Origin: Neckera pumila | Lineage: Eukaryota; Streptophyta; Bryopsida; Hypnales; Neckeraceae | Reading direction: 5' to 3' | Assembly (NCBI GenBank): GCA_963969595.1 | Contig: OZ018410.1 | Span: 35,693,413-35,757,412, forward strand | Length of the DNA: 64,000 bases | Shown here: one piece after another, positions 1 through 13,045 of the stretch | Layout: each line of letters opens with the position of its first letter | How positions within the stretch are numbered: the stretch's first letter is position 1 | Made by a program: the position numbers and the translations under genes | Notes under the pieces: model-generated | What the model was told of the DNA's origin: nothing | The model's database searches: none | What the model saw: only the letters and a program-made list of their open reading frames with translations

Positions 1-2121
1 CTTGAATAAGTTAACTAAGAGAACTTTTCATTGGATTTTGTTAAAAAATAAATATTTATGAAGATTTTGTCTTTGCTTTGGGTACAAGTATTTTGAAGCA
101 CTATTTTTGAACCACAATAAACTATAGTTTTTTAAAAGCTAAATGGCATCTTTGAAGCAAAGGCATGCCTCAAAGAACTCTATAATACCCAGTGGTTGCA
201 CTTGAGAGCTTATAGTGGTTTTGAAGGAAGTTGACCATTCATGGTCAAAATATACATGTTGGCATGTTGCAAGCATGTTGTAGCCAATGAATTTTTGATG
301 GTGATACAAAATAATAATAGCCAATAATTGACACCCAAATTTGGAGGGAATGTTAATTTAGTTTAGGCCAAAATTTTAGTGCTCGTAGTGGTATCTTTAA
401 GTGAATATACTTTATGGGATCCGGACCTTTACTTAAATTCATGGATAGTTTAATTATTTTAGGTCAATTCAGATTGCTCATGTAGTGATTAACCACAAAA
501 TAAAGATTACTATAAGTATGTAGTGTCATGCCCCCTATTATGATTCCTATCACAAAATCCATCACATTTTTATCTTGGTGAAATATCATCCATTTATTTC
601 ATTTGACATTCATAATGAAAACCTAGAGCGCGACGAGTATTTCTGTTATTTGTCATATATACATTTCCTTTCTCTTGCCTCAACTGCAATATATATACAA
701 CTTATATGAATATATATTTATAATTTTAAAATACAATATATGGGTGAGAAATATTAGGTGAATCCCCTCCCATAGCTTGGACAAGAATAATTATGTTGCC
801 TAAAAAATCTTTAAAATCTTTAAATCTGTGTTTCTAAGCCAGGTTAGTTTTTGGCAACAATCTCCTACAAAATCTATTTATTCCAGACTTTGTCCCCGGA
901 CTTCATAACTACATTCAAATTAATTCAATTTGTAGGAGGACTTGATGGGTGCACAACGACCAAGGCTTTCACCTAAATTTTCTTTTAATTTCCTATAGGC
1001 TTATAGCTAGACATATGTTAGCTTTAACTCCTAAATGCCTACATGACAAAGTTTGGAACCTATGGTTTTTTCAATAGTTATCATGTGGTTATCATTATTT
1101 TACGTGTTCGCATGTTGATATACAATTTAGTGCATCATTGCAATATTAATGCGTTATTTTATAAATTATCTCATCATTACGATACATTACGTTATGGATG
1201 TTACATTGGACGTAACTTCACCTAAAACGCAAGTTTCTTATAGTAGTTTGACTATGAGTGGAATTGAAAGACTCTAGACATTGATTATAGATTTGGAATA
1301 CTTTTTGGCTTCCAAAATTCATAATATTTTCAATTTCAGTAATAAAATTATGAAACTTTCACAATCCCAATATTTTTTAAGTGATTGGGTATGGGTGGTA
1401 TTACCTTAATGGCTTAATTGCTTATTCGAAGGCAATTACATAGAAAGTTAGTCAAGTCATGTTTGCACCACTTGCTAATTGAAGGCCAACCGAGTGTTGT
1501 GGGTAACAATGAGTCAGTATAGGAGGTAGGTGTAAGGTAAACAAACTCATTGTGGTAAAACTTTGGAGTCTACCATCATGCCATTGCTGAAAGTTTTCAA
1601 ATTTTTCCCACAAGAAGACAAGTGTGAGAAATAGTGAGAGTAATTGAAATTATATTTTTCAAACAAAGTATGAATTTGTTACGGAATTTTGAAGTGATCT
1701 GTCCAAAAGAGTCAATAGTCTACCCCATAACCAACAAAATTTGTACCCATTACCCTCTTCTTAATCACCTAAAGTGGTCACAATAATTTCTAATGTAGAA
1801 GGCCATGAAAAGTGACTTCTTGCAATGATTTACACTGAAAAAGCAAGTGTTCCTAATGAGGTCACCAATCACTCTATTGGTGTCACGTTAGACATTGATT
1901 GTGGCCAAAAAACTGTCATGGGTCATTAGGTGTCCACTATGGGTCATCTGACCACAATGGGTTCGTTTACCTTAGTTACCCTCCTCTGATTCCGTCCAAA
2001 AACTTGTGAATTGCGAGAAGAGGGGCGTTTCCATGTAGAATGGGCCTCCTCTACCAATCTGGCCCCCTTCCCATGGCTTCTCCTTTCGCGAGCTCGTAGG
2101 CTTCTCATTCTTTCCCCTTCC
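1..2121. other. AT-rich spacer, no gene recognised
   Basis: No open reading frame here has coding character; the longest are about 60 codons in AT-rich sequence. A segment near 1,400-1,530 (ending in a stretch that contains AATTGAAGGCC) recurs in the NDUFA13 second intron near 3,180-3,310 and weakly near 30,300-30,380, so it is part of a dispersed repeat. Nothing else is supported. Confidence 0.6.
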
Positions 2122-2148
2122 AAACCCTAGCCATCGCTCAAACCCTAG
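2122..2148 (+). promoter_or_regulatory. Two telo-box motifs upstream of NDUFA13
   Basis: AAACCCTAG occurs twice, at 2122-2130 and 2140-2148, about 240-270 bp before the NDUFA13 start codon. Telo-boxes (AAACCCTA) are common in promoters of plant translation and mitochondrial housekeeping genes. The motifs are seen directly; the regulatory role is inferred from family knowledge. Confidence 0.55.
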
Positions 2149-2388
2149 CCAGCTTCTCCTTTATGATCGCGGAGCTTGCGGTGCTGCGTTCGGGCGGTGG
2201 TCGGACGCGCACGGAGCAGTTGCTGAAGCATTTTGCGCCTTTTTCCTGTAAAGATTTGAGGAATTTGAGAAGATTTGAGAAGATTTGAGGGAATTGGAGT
2301 TCAGGAGAGGAATTCGCCATTGCACGAAATCTTGCAGTGCGATAGTGTGATTCCCTGTGTTTGAGAGTGGGGAGAAAAGTAGGTCAAG

Positions 2389-4541
2389 ATGACGGAAACC
2401 ACGATCCGAGGCCAGAAGGGCATGACGAGTGTGAAGGAGATGCCTGTGTTGCAGGATGGACCTCCACCGGGTGGATTCCCTGCTGTGCGGTACGGGCGGA
2501 GGATTGCCAATAGCGGACCTAGCGGAGTGGCGGTGCTTCTCGTCTCGTCCGTTGTCATTGGATGGGGAATGTACCAAGTTGGCCAGGGCAACATCTATCG
2601 CAGGTTCGCTACTTTTCAGGGAAACGTTATTCTTCGACGATTGGAGGGTTTTTTTTTGTTTTTTTTGGAGAATGTGGATACAGGGGAATTTGACTGCCAC
2701 TTTGATCGGTCATGTGGTTTTGTTTTTGTCAAATGCCTGCGTGACGGGCTTGTGCCCTAAAATTTGTATTGCTGATATTGTAGGGGTTTGAGAGCTGAGA
2801 AGATTGCGGCAAGACAAGCTATTTTGCCTCTGATTCAAGCTGAGGAGGATGCAAGGTTTGATTCGTAATTTGAGTTTTGCAATTTAAGATTTAGGGTTCT
2901 GCGGTACAACTGGATGGTTATTGTGCTGGTCCAAGTTCGGATGTTGAGGAGTAATAATGCATGCTAAGACTTAAAAAAAGACACGACACACCAAAGAATG
3001 CAGGTTGAAGTTTCTGCACCTAACGTGTGCTGTTGACATGTGCGTAAGAGAAAGAATACTATTTCCGTTGTGATTTTTGGTAGATCTGTAGAGGTGAGGA
3101 GAGATTTTGGGTATGAAAGACAAATCTCTGTATCAAATTTTTTATCACTGCGTATAAATTCTTCAGCAAATTCAAAGTGGGAGATTGGTGACCACCATAC
3201 TAACGGTAGACAACCCCATTTCCATTCAAAGATCAGTGGCCATGGCCATGTAGCCAAATCACACTTTTACCACTTACTAATTGAAGGCCAACCACGTGTA
3301 TGAATAGTTAGGATGTTGCTGATATTTACGGTTACTTAGTGTACGAGATGGGATCTGGTCCGTAACAATTTTAGTATCCTACACCTTATATGTTAAGTTT
3401 TTCCTTCTATACCCTAGCTTGTCTTTATTCGTGAAACCTTCTCATCGTGAGCACCTGGTCATGTTCCTTACATTGAAACAAGCTGTTGTGCATTTGATCT
3501 GTGTACGGGTTTCTTTGAACAATCACCTAGTCTCTCCTCTATCAAATAGCTTGGTTTTAATCATTGTTGATCTTAGTGTAGCTCCTTCTCTAAATATTGT
3601 TGGTTTCATTAGAATAGTTTATAATGTAAGACTATGCGTTGCACTAGAGTCCGGTTACTGTCAATCACATCCATCTTACACAGTTCAAATGGATACAGTA
3701 CTGGGTGATAGATGCGTGAACGTCATGCACACATTGCTTCCTCCGGTAGAGATATCTTACTACGGATTGGTTGATCCTTTCTCAATCGAGTATCTTCCTG
3801 CAGGTTTTCATGAGTGTATCCTTCGTATGCTGCTCGAATAATTTCATATAGGACCGCTGCCTCTTGTCTGAGCAATTATCTTTTATCAACTGTATTGGCG
3901 AGGTGCATAGTTTCCGTGATGTATCGGATATCTACACGATGACATCGACAGTCACTCTTGTTGAATCGATTACGAATTCCTGGCATTAGAGTGTCCAAGT
4001 TGGTTTGTCTAAGTGGCTGAATGGTCAGAAGTGGCTGCTACCAACTTGTAGGAGTTGAAATAAATCATTTAGGAAGTTTCAAGGAAGGTAACAATAATGT
4101 ATTAATAGAAATAGGATTCATTATAGGTGACAATTTCCGAGTTCTTGTGGATACATCATTATGAATTATATTCATTTTAGGATTCATTATAGGATATATT
4201 ATGTTTTACCTATTCATTATAGGATACACTATTAGAAACAGTAGAAATATGTTTTCCCTGTTTGATTCCAAAGTGCACTTTCTATTTTAGTTCAGGCACT
4301 GTAGGATGTCCCCTTGCTGTACTTTGTCATTTTCTCTGATATAATCAATAAAGTTAATTCTGACCTTCCTGATCTATTGAGGTTTTGTTTGTTATGCAGG
4401 TTTGTTAGGGAGAAGAATAAACTTTTGGAAGAGGAATCCAAGGTGATGGCCAATGTGCCCGGCTGGAAAGTGGGTGAGAATGTATACAATTCTGGGAGAT
4501 GGATGGCCCCATCTTCTGGCAAACTGCGTATGGACTCGTAG
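2389..4541 (+). CDS. NDUFA13: NADH dehydrogenase 1 alpha subcomplex subunit 13 (GRIM-19), 3 exons
   Basis: This is an accessory subunit of mitochondrial complex I, anchored in the inner membrane by one N-terminal helix. Exons are 2389-2603, 2784-2855 and 4400-4541; each junction splits an AG|G arginine codon at GT...AG sites, and together they give 142 residues, the usual plant length. Residues 1-45 hold the [20 protein letters not shown] signature. Residues about 46-65 are a hydrophobic helix, followed by an exon-2 segment rich in A, E, R and I, and a C-terminal [19 protein letters not shown] stretch typical of plant GRIM-19. The start is the first ATG that opens this reading frame. Intron 2 is long (1.54 kb) and carries repeat-like sequence; an ORF of 140 codons inside it (3419-3841) matches nothing I recognise. 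Telo-boxes lie upstream. The family call is firm; splice sites are by eye. Confidence 0.93.
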
Positions 4542-7500
4542 TGGGAGTCAGTTGTCTGCGTTGCTTCTCAGTTTCATTTTTGTCCCAAATAAAGTAGTTT
4601 CTTTTCGAGTTCCCTTGCTCCTTTAGAGGTTCTGGTACACGTTATCCGTTATGCAAGTCAATGAAGAAAACAGATTTTAGCACCTACAGATGAGGACCAT
4701 CATGCGTCCAGATGGTAGTTTAGGTGGATGGGCATCCACTTATATATTTTGGAGGGTATTCTTGGTTGCTAATACCATTACTGGGATGATGTTTCGAGGT
4801 TATTATCTAATCTGGTCCGCGTTTAAAATCCAACTTTCTTTTAGGCCTTCATTCGTGATTTAATGACTTGTGAACTAGGTGTGACGTGTTTTACTCGTGT
4901 TTTTTTTGTTGACGTGTGAAGCAGGTGTTCAGAACTACTATTAGGGGATATTACACTGATCTTATTAGCAGCTGATTCATCCACCTACCATTCTCAGTGA
5001 TTGCTTTGTATTTGCGAGAGATCAATCTAGTTTGACGGTCCCTCAGTTTAACAAAGTGTGGAAATCCTGAAAAATAACTCGCAGGTGAAGAAAGCTGCAA
5101 CTCAGAAAGGGATGCTGGGATTTAATCCTATCATCTTCAGATGAGCAATATGATTCTCCACTTAGGCCAAATTCACCTTGAAGCAAGCCTGGAGACCAAG
5201 ACATAGTCGTTGTGTTGTCTTTGTGTGAAAGATGTATAACTGGCTTATGTTTGTACGTGGTCCGGAAGGCTCTCCCAAGTATGGGATGGTTTTTATTTTC
5301 ACATACTTCATGGGGTTAGAGCTGAGAAACGTGGATGGTTATGATGAGGCAGCTCACAACTTTCCAGATCTGTGGTAGGTTGCAAAGATCTCTAAAGTTG
5401 CAAAAAAGTTGCAAAAGTCGTTGACAATGGTTGCAGGAACGAAATGAAGAGGCTTTTCTTTCCCCTCTTGGATTCTCACTTGTTGAGGAAGGGGTGAAGT
5501 CCTTTATCATCCTTTGGTTGTTGTGTGTATTTAGACTTATTGGATTTACCAAAAAAATTTGGAAGATTGGCAAATCAAAGAAGATTTCACATGTATATTA
5601 GCCAATTCAGTTTTATGAAGAAAAAGAGGTATTAAGGGGGTCATTGTTGTGCAAATACGTTCTTCTCTTTAAGACTTCAATACTTGCATCTTTACTCTGA
5701 CCAATGAAGAATTACAATGGAGCATTCTCAAGAATTACAGTGGAGCATTCTCTAAGACTACTAATAGTATTTGCATTTGATATTAACCAATTGGGAGGTA
5801 CAATGCAAATATTCACTATGACCACCTTGTTCTAAAAATTTGAGTTTGACCACGTCATTTGCCTTGATGATCATGAGCCAATTAGAATGCATATTGAAGT
5901 TTTGACTTTGAAGAATTTGTATTCATGAATTTGGCTAAATAAGGAAACTTCACTAAGTTCAAGTTGTATTCTACAATGTAGTTTTTTGGTAAGTTGAGGG
6001 ATTGAATCAGGAACCCCTTAGCCATGATTCCCCTTATTGTAGGTGGTCAAAATAAAAGCATATAGCATCCCATTGTAAATCATATTGAAGAATTATTTCT
6101 ATCTTTTGGGATGCTAATATGACAATTGTAAATTCCTTTGTTGTAGTAACAATTCAAAGGCATCACTAAAGAATGAGGATTTTGTGAATTAAATAGACTT
6201 ACGTATATTGTTTATATCTACAGTAAAGAACTCACTTATGTTTTTACAATCATTAGCAAACATTTAGCAAACATTTAGCATTAATACTATCTATATGTGA
6301 AATATACTAGAAATATACCTAATCAAAAACAATTTAAACTACCTAAACAACAATTGCAAGTAACTTCCAAGACATTAAAAGCTACAAATGTCTATTCAAC
6401 TTCTTATTTCTATCACACCATAAACAAGTAAACGTCTCTTCTAAAGTGGTTTCACTTATTATTAAATATATTCCCTCAAAGCGTGCTACAATACAATTAG
6501 AAAATGAAATAATGCTATTTGTACAATGTCCAATATAATTATATTAAAATAAAAGCAAAACTTTAATAAAAAATTACCAATTTGACCTCTTCTATGAGCA
6601 CATGATCACATGCTAATACTACTAAGTTGTCATCTTTGGCATGGTCCAGTCCAAAAATTAGAGTTATAAATATCTAACACTTGGACTACATAGATTACAA
6701 GATAATGTGTTCGAAGTAAAGAAATTGCATTTTTTGGCACTGCAGCAAACTAATATATGAGATTTTGAATTAAAAAAATTTATCATGAAGAATTGAGCTA
6801 AGAATATAAGAAATTAAAGTTAAAAACATAACATGATTTTGATTCTTCAAAAAATTATTAAATAGAAAAAGGAGTATAATGGAATGAAAAAATCAAATCA
6901 TTAATATTTCTAAGATGGAATTAAAACACACTAATCCCAATCATGAGTTTGTCCTAATAATCATAGTTAATTCCATGGAACTTTTTGTTCTGAGAAAATG
7001 TGAAAATCGAACTCAAAAAACGAATCTTATACATTTTCAAATAGATGCTCTTGTTGTCTACAAAACGAAATGCTCCATAACTTTCACATCACAAATCCAT
7101 AAGGAATGATTCAAAACTTTCCACATAGGCAAAAAATACAATCTATGAGAAACAAATTATATATTATTTTTGAAAAGTTTTTGTGGATTTTTTCCTTGCT
7201 GTTGAATTCAATTCAAGGCTTATTGTAGGCTTATTATATAACTTTTGCTCCCACGCACCAATTGAAATAAAAATTACATTCCCCAAAAGCTAATAAGGTA
7301 TTCTATCTTATGAGAAAGTTTCAAAAAGTCTCACCAAAAATTGAGCTCATAGAAACCTGCCCAAAATCCATTTTATCACCCAAGGGAACAAAGGGGACTT
7401 TAAAGATTAATTGACACTGAAACAAAATTGACAGCCACGATTCGTAACAGCTGAGCCCTATTAGTCTAAAATCTTTGTGTTTTCAATCCCATCCATGTAA

Positions 7501-8460
7501 AAATTAAAAAGAATGAAAAGTAGGTCACCTACCGGAGCTCCATCAGAAAGTCACCACGTCCTCCAAAAGAACGGAGGTTGGGTGTTCAATTGAGGCGTTC
7601 TATTTGAAGTTGCTCGAAAATAGTTTGAATCCTACGTAGCTACTAAATCCATATACATTCAATAAAAACACAAGACATCTCTGATGAATATCCAATGTGA
7701 TTCAATTAACCCATTCTCTCCCACAGCTAACTCCTCTTTGAAAATAATCAAATCCCAATTTGGCAAGGTCCAGTTACAAAAATTAGGGCTATAAAAATCT
7801 GAGTTTGAACTAAGTTACGGCACGGATACTTCAATGTATGTGTGACAAAGCGACAGTAACAGTTGGGTCCTAATGTAAAATCTTTGTATTTCAATTTCAT
7901 CCGAATATTTTCCTCCTTTAAACCAGAATTCAAACCAAATGGCACCTTCATCATCAAAGCAAAATCAGAAAGCCACCACATGCTCCACGGAAACAGAGGA
8001 AGAATGTCAAAAAACTGAACCATTTTCTGGAATGTTGAATTGCAAATAGCTTAAATCCTATGTAGCTAGTAATAAATCCATGACGAAGAAGCCACCGGAT
8101 TCAATATAAGAGCAGACGACCGACACATCTGATGAATATCCTACTGTGGTTCAGGTAACCATTTTCTCTCTCTCCCACACCTAACTCTTCTCTTTGAGAA
8201 TAATCAAAATGTGACCTGATCGGGTATATCATCTTCCGCGTCGTAACGCGGAGACACAAAAATTTGAATCCACGACTCGAAATGCAGCAACCTTCGCACA
8301 GACGATATAACGGTTTAACAATCCTTCATATGAATCCCTTCCGCTCTACGAAACCGACTTCACAGCAGCCAATAGGTCAACCGAAGTTGCGATCAACCAA
8401 AAAATGTACCCTTGTTCCAAAGACATCAATCCCCAAGGTAAGTTTTCTCGCAGCCCACCA
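4542..8460. other. Gene-poor spacer
   Basis: There is no supported gene. The stretch from about 6,900 to 7,420 resembles the interior of the TTAA-ended repeat family: it has phrases such as the cold-start AACAAAAG/CTCATAG segments and ends near GGGACTTTAAAGATTAA, but it is too decayed to delimit. ORFs at 5316-5573, 6915-7109 and 7748-8023 have no coding character. Confidence 0.5.
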
Positions 8461-9120
8461 TTACCTCTCCTTCAACTCCGCCTCAAACTCCTCGAGCTTC
8501 CGCCGAATCCTCGGTAACAACAGCTTCGTCAAATTCTGCTTCACCGTCCTCCGCTTCTCCTCGTCCTTCACGTCGGCCGCGCTAACCGTCACCTCGAGCT
8601 CCAGATCATCCAGCTCGCCATAACACGCTTCCGGCACCTTCATTTTCCCTACAATCGCCTTCCCGTCCTCCTCCCCCCTCATCGTCACCGCATACTTCAT
8701 CTCGATTTCAAATGTATACCCAACACGCTTCCGTTGCCGCACCGTCACCATCGACGCATCGCCGCTACAGCTCGTCACCTCCACCACCCGAGCGGTGCAG
8801 CCCGGGTCGAACTCCACGGGCTCCACGGCGGGGAGAAGCGCCTTCACGCGGCTGTATGCCCAGGAGCTTAACACCTTCTCCTCCCACGTCCCCGCCTGGT
8901 TCCACTTGGAGCCTAAACCCAACTGCGCGCCATTGCTGATGCTCTTCGCTGTGATCTCGGCCGCTGTCAAAGGGCAGGGAGCCGTCTTGGGCGCCGTCAG
9001 GGTGGAGCTGCGGACCCAGTAACGGTAGGAAGACGTCTTCTTAAGCTCCCCGGGGTCGGACTCCGGGGTGCCATTTCCTGCCAGCGCCATCGCCTCCTCG
9101 TCCTCCTTCACCTCCGCCAT
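8461..9120 (-). CDS. Aha1-type activator of Hsp90 ATPase, short plant form
   Basis: This 219-residue single-exon protein matches the N-terminal domain family of Aha1, the co-chaperone that binds the Hsp90 middle segment and stimulates its ATPase. Visible features: an SYRYWVRSS start after an acidic leader; a KWNQAGTWEEK motif near residues 72-82 (the Aha1 'NxxxWHWxEK' region); SWAYSRVKALL; a C-rich VVEVTSCSGDASMVTVRQRKR strand; a GYTFEIEMKYAV strand; and a C-terminal charged helix. The C-terminal Aha1 (AHSA1) domain is absent, as in the short plant homologues. The ATG at 9118-9120 starts the only long frame. A perfect three-unit heat-shock element lies 128 bp upstream, which fits an Hsp90 partner. 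The N-terminal 25 residues are acidic and probably disordered. Substrate specificity cannot be told from sequence. Confidence 0.85.
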   Translation of the reverse strand: MAEVKEDEEAMALAGNGTPESDPGELKKTSSYRYWVRSSTLTAPKTAPCPLTAAEITAKSISNGAQLGLGSKWNQAGTWEEKVLSSWAYSRVKALLPAVEPVEFDPGCTARVVEVTSCSGDASMVTVRQRKRVGYTFEIEMKYAVTMRGEEDGKAIVGKMKVPEACYGELDDLELEVTVSAADVKDEEKRRTVKQNLTKLLLPRIRRKLEEFEAELKER

Positions 9121-9247
9121 AGCCGCAGGAAAAATCCGGCTTCTTCTTCGTCTCCGGTAATGCTCTCTCTCTGTGATTCTCTGTGGGTTTCTCTGTCTGT
9201 TTTCTGTCTGTGCGTGTTTTGGGAGAAGGCGAATTCGTGTCTCTATT

Positions 9248-9262
9248 AGAAAATTCTGGAAG
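9248..9262 (-). promoter_or_regulatory. Heat-shock element upstream of the Aha1-type gene
   Basis: The + strand reads AGAAA-ATTCT-GGAAG, three contiguous alternating nGAAn units (GAA, TTC, GAA) with the exact 5-bp spacing that heat-shock factors bind. It lies 128 bp upstream of the ATG at 9120. The motif is seen directly; HSF binding is inferred. Confidence 0.6.
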
Positions 9263-10597
9263 CGTCTTCGTCTTGACAGAGGTCGCTCGTTTTGAAGGAA
9301 AGGAAGTTTAGTGGAAGGTGGGTCGCGGCGACGACGGCGGGAGTGAAATTGGGTCGTCGCTTTGGGCGTTGAAATCGTGTTGACTCTTAACTGCCCTCGG
9401 TGCTATAGAGGGTCACTTGGATGATTGCAAGGATTTTGTGAATTTTCATCCATTTTTTTGAAATGGATGAAATTTCTTAGTGTACTTTGCAGTTGATGGT
9501 AGGAAAATTTTCATCATTGAGGTAGTATTGTAATCATAGAGGTGTGCATTGAGGGTTCAGGAATCAAAGCTTGAGAAAAGCATACGATTTTTCTACAAGT
9601 AGAGATGTTTAATCTTCTATTGAAAAAAGATGCTTTTCAAGTGTATTTTGACAACTTTTAGGTCTCTATTGCTGATATGAATGTCATAAATAAACATGAT
9701 CTTTTTTAATTTGATCTTCATTGATGGATCTTCACTAATGGAATGATTTATTACATTTAGTTGGTACCCTAATTTGAAATGTTGAATACATTCTAAAATT
9801 CTATACTATATTGCAATTTGTAGTGCAAAGTTGAACATCTGGTATTTGCACTTCAAAGCACCTCCTCTACAGGGGCCTTTAGGCTTACATCCACAATTTG
9901 TTGGTTTTCCTATTGTAGAAATAACATAAAAATTTGGATTCTACTGGGATGAACTTTAACATAATTTTTATCGATGGTGAAATTTGCATTCTTCCAATTT
10001 TTGCTCTAATACAGTATATCTCTCATACTAATTGATCAAGATTTCTTTTTCCAGCAAAAAACATTTAATTATGGGAGTTTTTTCATCCATATCATTTAAT
10101 TTTTGGCTACATCCAATCTGTTAACACTCTGTAAATGCCGTAAGACTTTCGTTGTGGTACTCACTGAATAACTAAAAGCAAATGCAAATGGTCAAAAGTG
10201 GCTGCTCTCTGTCTGCAGGATTTCAAATATATTTGGAGGAGATTTCAAGGAAGGTTACAAAATGGACTGAGAGAAAGAAGAGGTCGTATCCTATATTTTT
10301 AAGAAAAGAGTGATATGCTTTGAAATTCACTAAAACCAACTATTAGCTTTGAAGGAAAGAATCTATTAGGGTCGGTCCTAGAAACAGTTACGTGACAGTG
10401 AATTCTACCTGTGCAAGAAGGATATTCTCTCAAAATCAAACACACTTCCTTCCACTTCAAAGAAGTCCGGAGTAGGGAAGAGAAAAATTAAAAAAACAGT
10501 GCAAAATAAATACCGAAAAATTGTGAGAGAACTCTCAATTGCAAATTTAAGAAAATTACAACTAGTGTGAGGGCGAGCACATCTAAAGAATCCGCCT
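9263..10597. other. Spacer between the Aha1-type and PSRP-3 genes
   Basis: Upstream flank of the Aha1-type gene, then AT-rich sequence holding the presumed 3' untranslated region of PSRP-3. No ORF with coding character and no clear repeat were seen. Confidence 0.5.
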
Positions 10598-12718
10598 CTA
10601 AAGGTTGGCGGCGTTAGCCTGCCACAAGTTGATGATATCCGTAGCTTGGTTGAGTAAGATGATGGTTCTCTTCCTGGAAATCCAGCCTTTGCTGTCGAGC
10701 TTGGTCTTGAGTTGCTCCCAGGCGTCCTTGCGTGGCCAGAAGAAGTAGGGACTGAGGGGGATGGTTCCATGGCCAGGCACCACCTGGTCAAGTGCAATCC
10801 CGATGTTCTTCTCCAACCACAAAAACCTCAGCAACACCCTTTGCTTCTTTGGAGCAGCAATCACCACTTTTTTCTGTAAACCAAGGGAGCAAAGATTTAG
10901 ACCATGACAGGAACTCAACCACAGGATACACTGAAGTATAATTAGAATGATGAAGGAAACAACCCTTTCTGGTACTAGGATGGCGAGTTCTGCTTAGGTG
11001 ACACTGCCCCCCCTGTAATGTACTCTACAGATGTATTCTCTCCATAGATTCTACATTGGAAGTGCCACCACCACCCTTTGCCTACCCTGCAAAATTGTCA
11101 AGAGTCTTCCCTGAATTGAAAGCTGTGTGTCATCGTGTCCCACGGCATTTCATGAACGCTTCAAATCAAACTCGTCACTGAAACAGATACGATGGGGAAA
11201 TTCAAGCTATTCGACACTACTTCATATGCAAAAGACTAAGGTAGGACCATTTGCGTAGGGTTCTTTTTATGTGGTTTCACAATCCAAGTGCCCTCCACGT
11301 GTGACTCGTAAAATATGACAATACTTCTAGGTTCTATCAGAGCCAAAGATGCAGCATTACATTATTTTTCAAGGGTAGCCTAACGTTGTGATTAAGAACT
11401 TACTATTCCAAGCTTCAACCATTCACAATTTCCTCATAAGGTATCAAATTTCATGCATTGGAATCCTCAAAAATGGGGAAATTTCTCTCCCAAAACAAAA
11501 TAAAATTATTCTAACAATGAAAACCCCTAAAACAGCTGAAAGCCACAGGAATGGGTTTCCCGCCTCACAGCGCGTCTGTTTAGTTTTTAGACAAATGCAC
11601 ATTGTAAACCTGAATCCTAGAACCTAGAAAACTAAGCCCTACAGAATTGAGGTTTAGACGACCATGACCATCTGCTCCACGCTCTTCATCAATTCCACAC
11701 AAGTTCTCAAAAATCTAATGACTTCTTATCATTTCCATACACAATTTCCCATTCCCGAACAATCCAAACCGCAGTGCACTATTCAGCTACCTTTTTACAA
11801 ATTCGGAATCACTTCGCCAACCGCACTCGTGCAGTATGTTCTTTACCTATTCCAAAAATCAAGCGAAATCCCTAGCATTGCTGACAATACCTACACCTTC
11901 TATGGACAGCAAATCCAATTCGGCTAAAACGTGAATTCTAAGACAAGTATGAATCATTATGCTAGTGTCCATTACAGAAGAAAGAAGCTCAAAAGACAGG
12001 CATCCTCTTTTCTCTATTCTAAAATCAAGCGAAATCCCTAGCATTTGCTGACAATACCTACACCTTATTTGGACAGTCAAATCCAAGTCGGCTAAAACGT
12101 GCATTCTACGACAAGAATGTATCATTGTGCTGGTGCCCATGACAGAAGAAATTCACACATGCGACGAAGCTGTACATTCTCGTCATAGAATTTACACCTT
12201 GGGCAGCATTGAATGGACAGCAAACCCAATTCGGCTAAAACGTGCATTCTAGGACAAGAATGTATCACTATGATAGTGTCTTCTCCAAAAAGAAAGTAAC
12301 GAAGGTGTACATTCGCGCCCTAGAATGTACACCTTGGGCACGTTAGTTAGTTCTCCTGTCTGATTAGGGCGCAGCTACCGCACAAGCTGCATAACCGTTC
12401 CAATTCACAAGCAGCAGGAACAAGCAAAACCCTCATTCCCTTCCCCCTCACCTTCTTGCCTGAGCCCTCGGGCTTGTTCAACACCAACTCGCCCTCACCA
12501 ACACCCTCCGCCGACGCCCTAACAGTCCACCCTTGTACCCTGTTGTCCTGGAGCCTCCTGGAACTCCTGAGAGGCTTCACGGCTACAGCAGCGCCCCGGA
12601 ACGCCACACTCCGGGAAGCAGACACAGCGGAGCTCGAGGCGGAAGAAGAAGAGGAAGAAGGCGCCCATTGCTGCGTGAGAGCTCCAGCAAAAGCTCCTGC
12701 GCACGCCACTGCCGCCAT
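10598..12718 (-). CDS. PSRP3: Plastid-specific 30S ribosomal protein 3 (PSRP-3 / Ycf65), 2 exons
   Basis: A plastid small-subunit ribosomal protein encoded by ycf65 in some algae and by the nucleus in plants. Exon 1 (12452-12718) starts at MAAVACAG and encodes a Ser/Ala-rich chloroplast transit peptide of about 60-65 residues, then a short linker. It ends AAG|GTGAGG. Exon 2 (10598-10873) follows a TTTACAG acceptor in phase 0 and carries the diagnostic Ycf65 core: [37 protein letters not shown], and [14 protein letters not shown] near the C terminus. The total is 180 residues. ORF segments running past both splice sites are intron read-through. The 1.58-kb intron holds a roughly 160-bp tandem repeat. 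Start: this is the first ATG that gives a clean transit peptide; an upstream in-frame stretch (from 12796) starts with a non-ATG codon. Import to the plastid stroma is inferred. Confidence 0.93.
11855..12290. repeat. About 2.5 tandem copies of a ~160-bp unit in the PSRP-3 intron
   Basis: The phrase GACAGCAAATCC(A)ATTCGGCTAAAAC with following CGTG(C)ATTCTAxGACAAG recurs starting near 11,904, 12,071 and 12,214. The upstream phrase AATCAAGCGAAATCCCTAGCA recurs near 11,857 and 12,022. Spacing is about 140-165 bp with diverged copies. It lies wholly inside the intron. Confidence 0.7.
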
Positions 12719-13045
12719 GGTGGTCGAGATCACAATTGCGAGCTCACCACGGAATTTGGCTGCGAAATCGTGGAGCACTTGAAAACAAACAAGCAATCTG
12801 ATGAGGTTGCAGGGGAATGGCAGGAGGCCCTAGAGGATGATGGGAAGACGCGGCTAAGGGGTCGTCGCGGGTTTATGTGGGCCTATCCACACACCGCGGG
12901 CTTAGATGTGGAGGAAACCTGCCCTATATCCGAGGGTGGGCGGGTCTCGTCCATGTCTCGTCCATGTCGTTGGACGAACGCGGGGGGTTTTCGTTAATTC
13001 TCCGCTCAAGATTCGTTACACCAACTACCCCAAGTCTGTATGATA

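Noticed and set aside
3419..3841. 140-codon ORF inside NDUFA13 intron 2
   Set aside because: No recognisable motif, lies in an intron in the same strand, and begins at a non-ATG codon; composition is like the surrounding intron.
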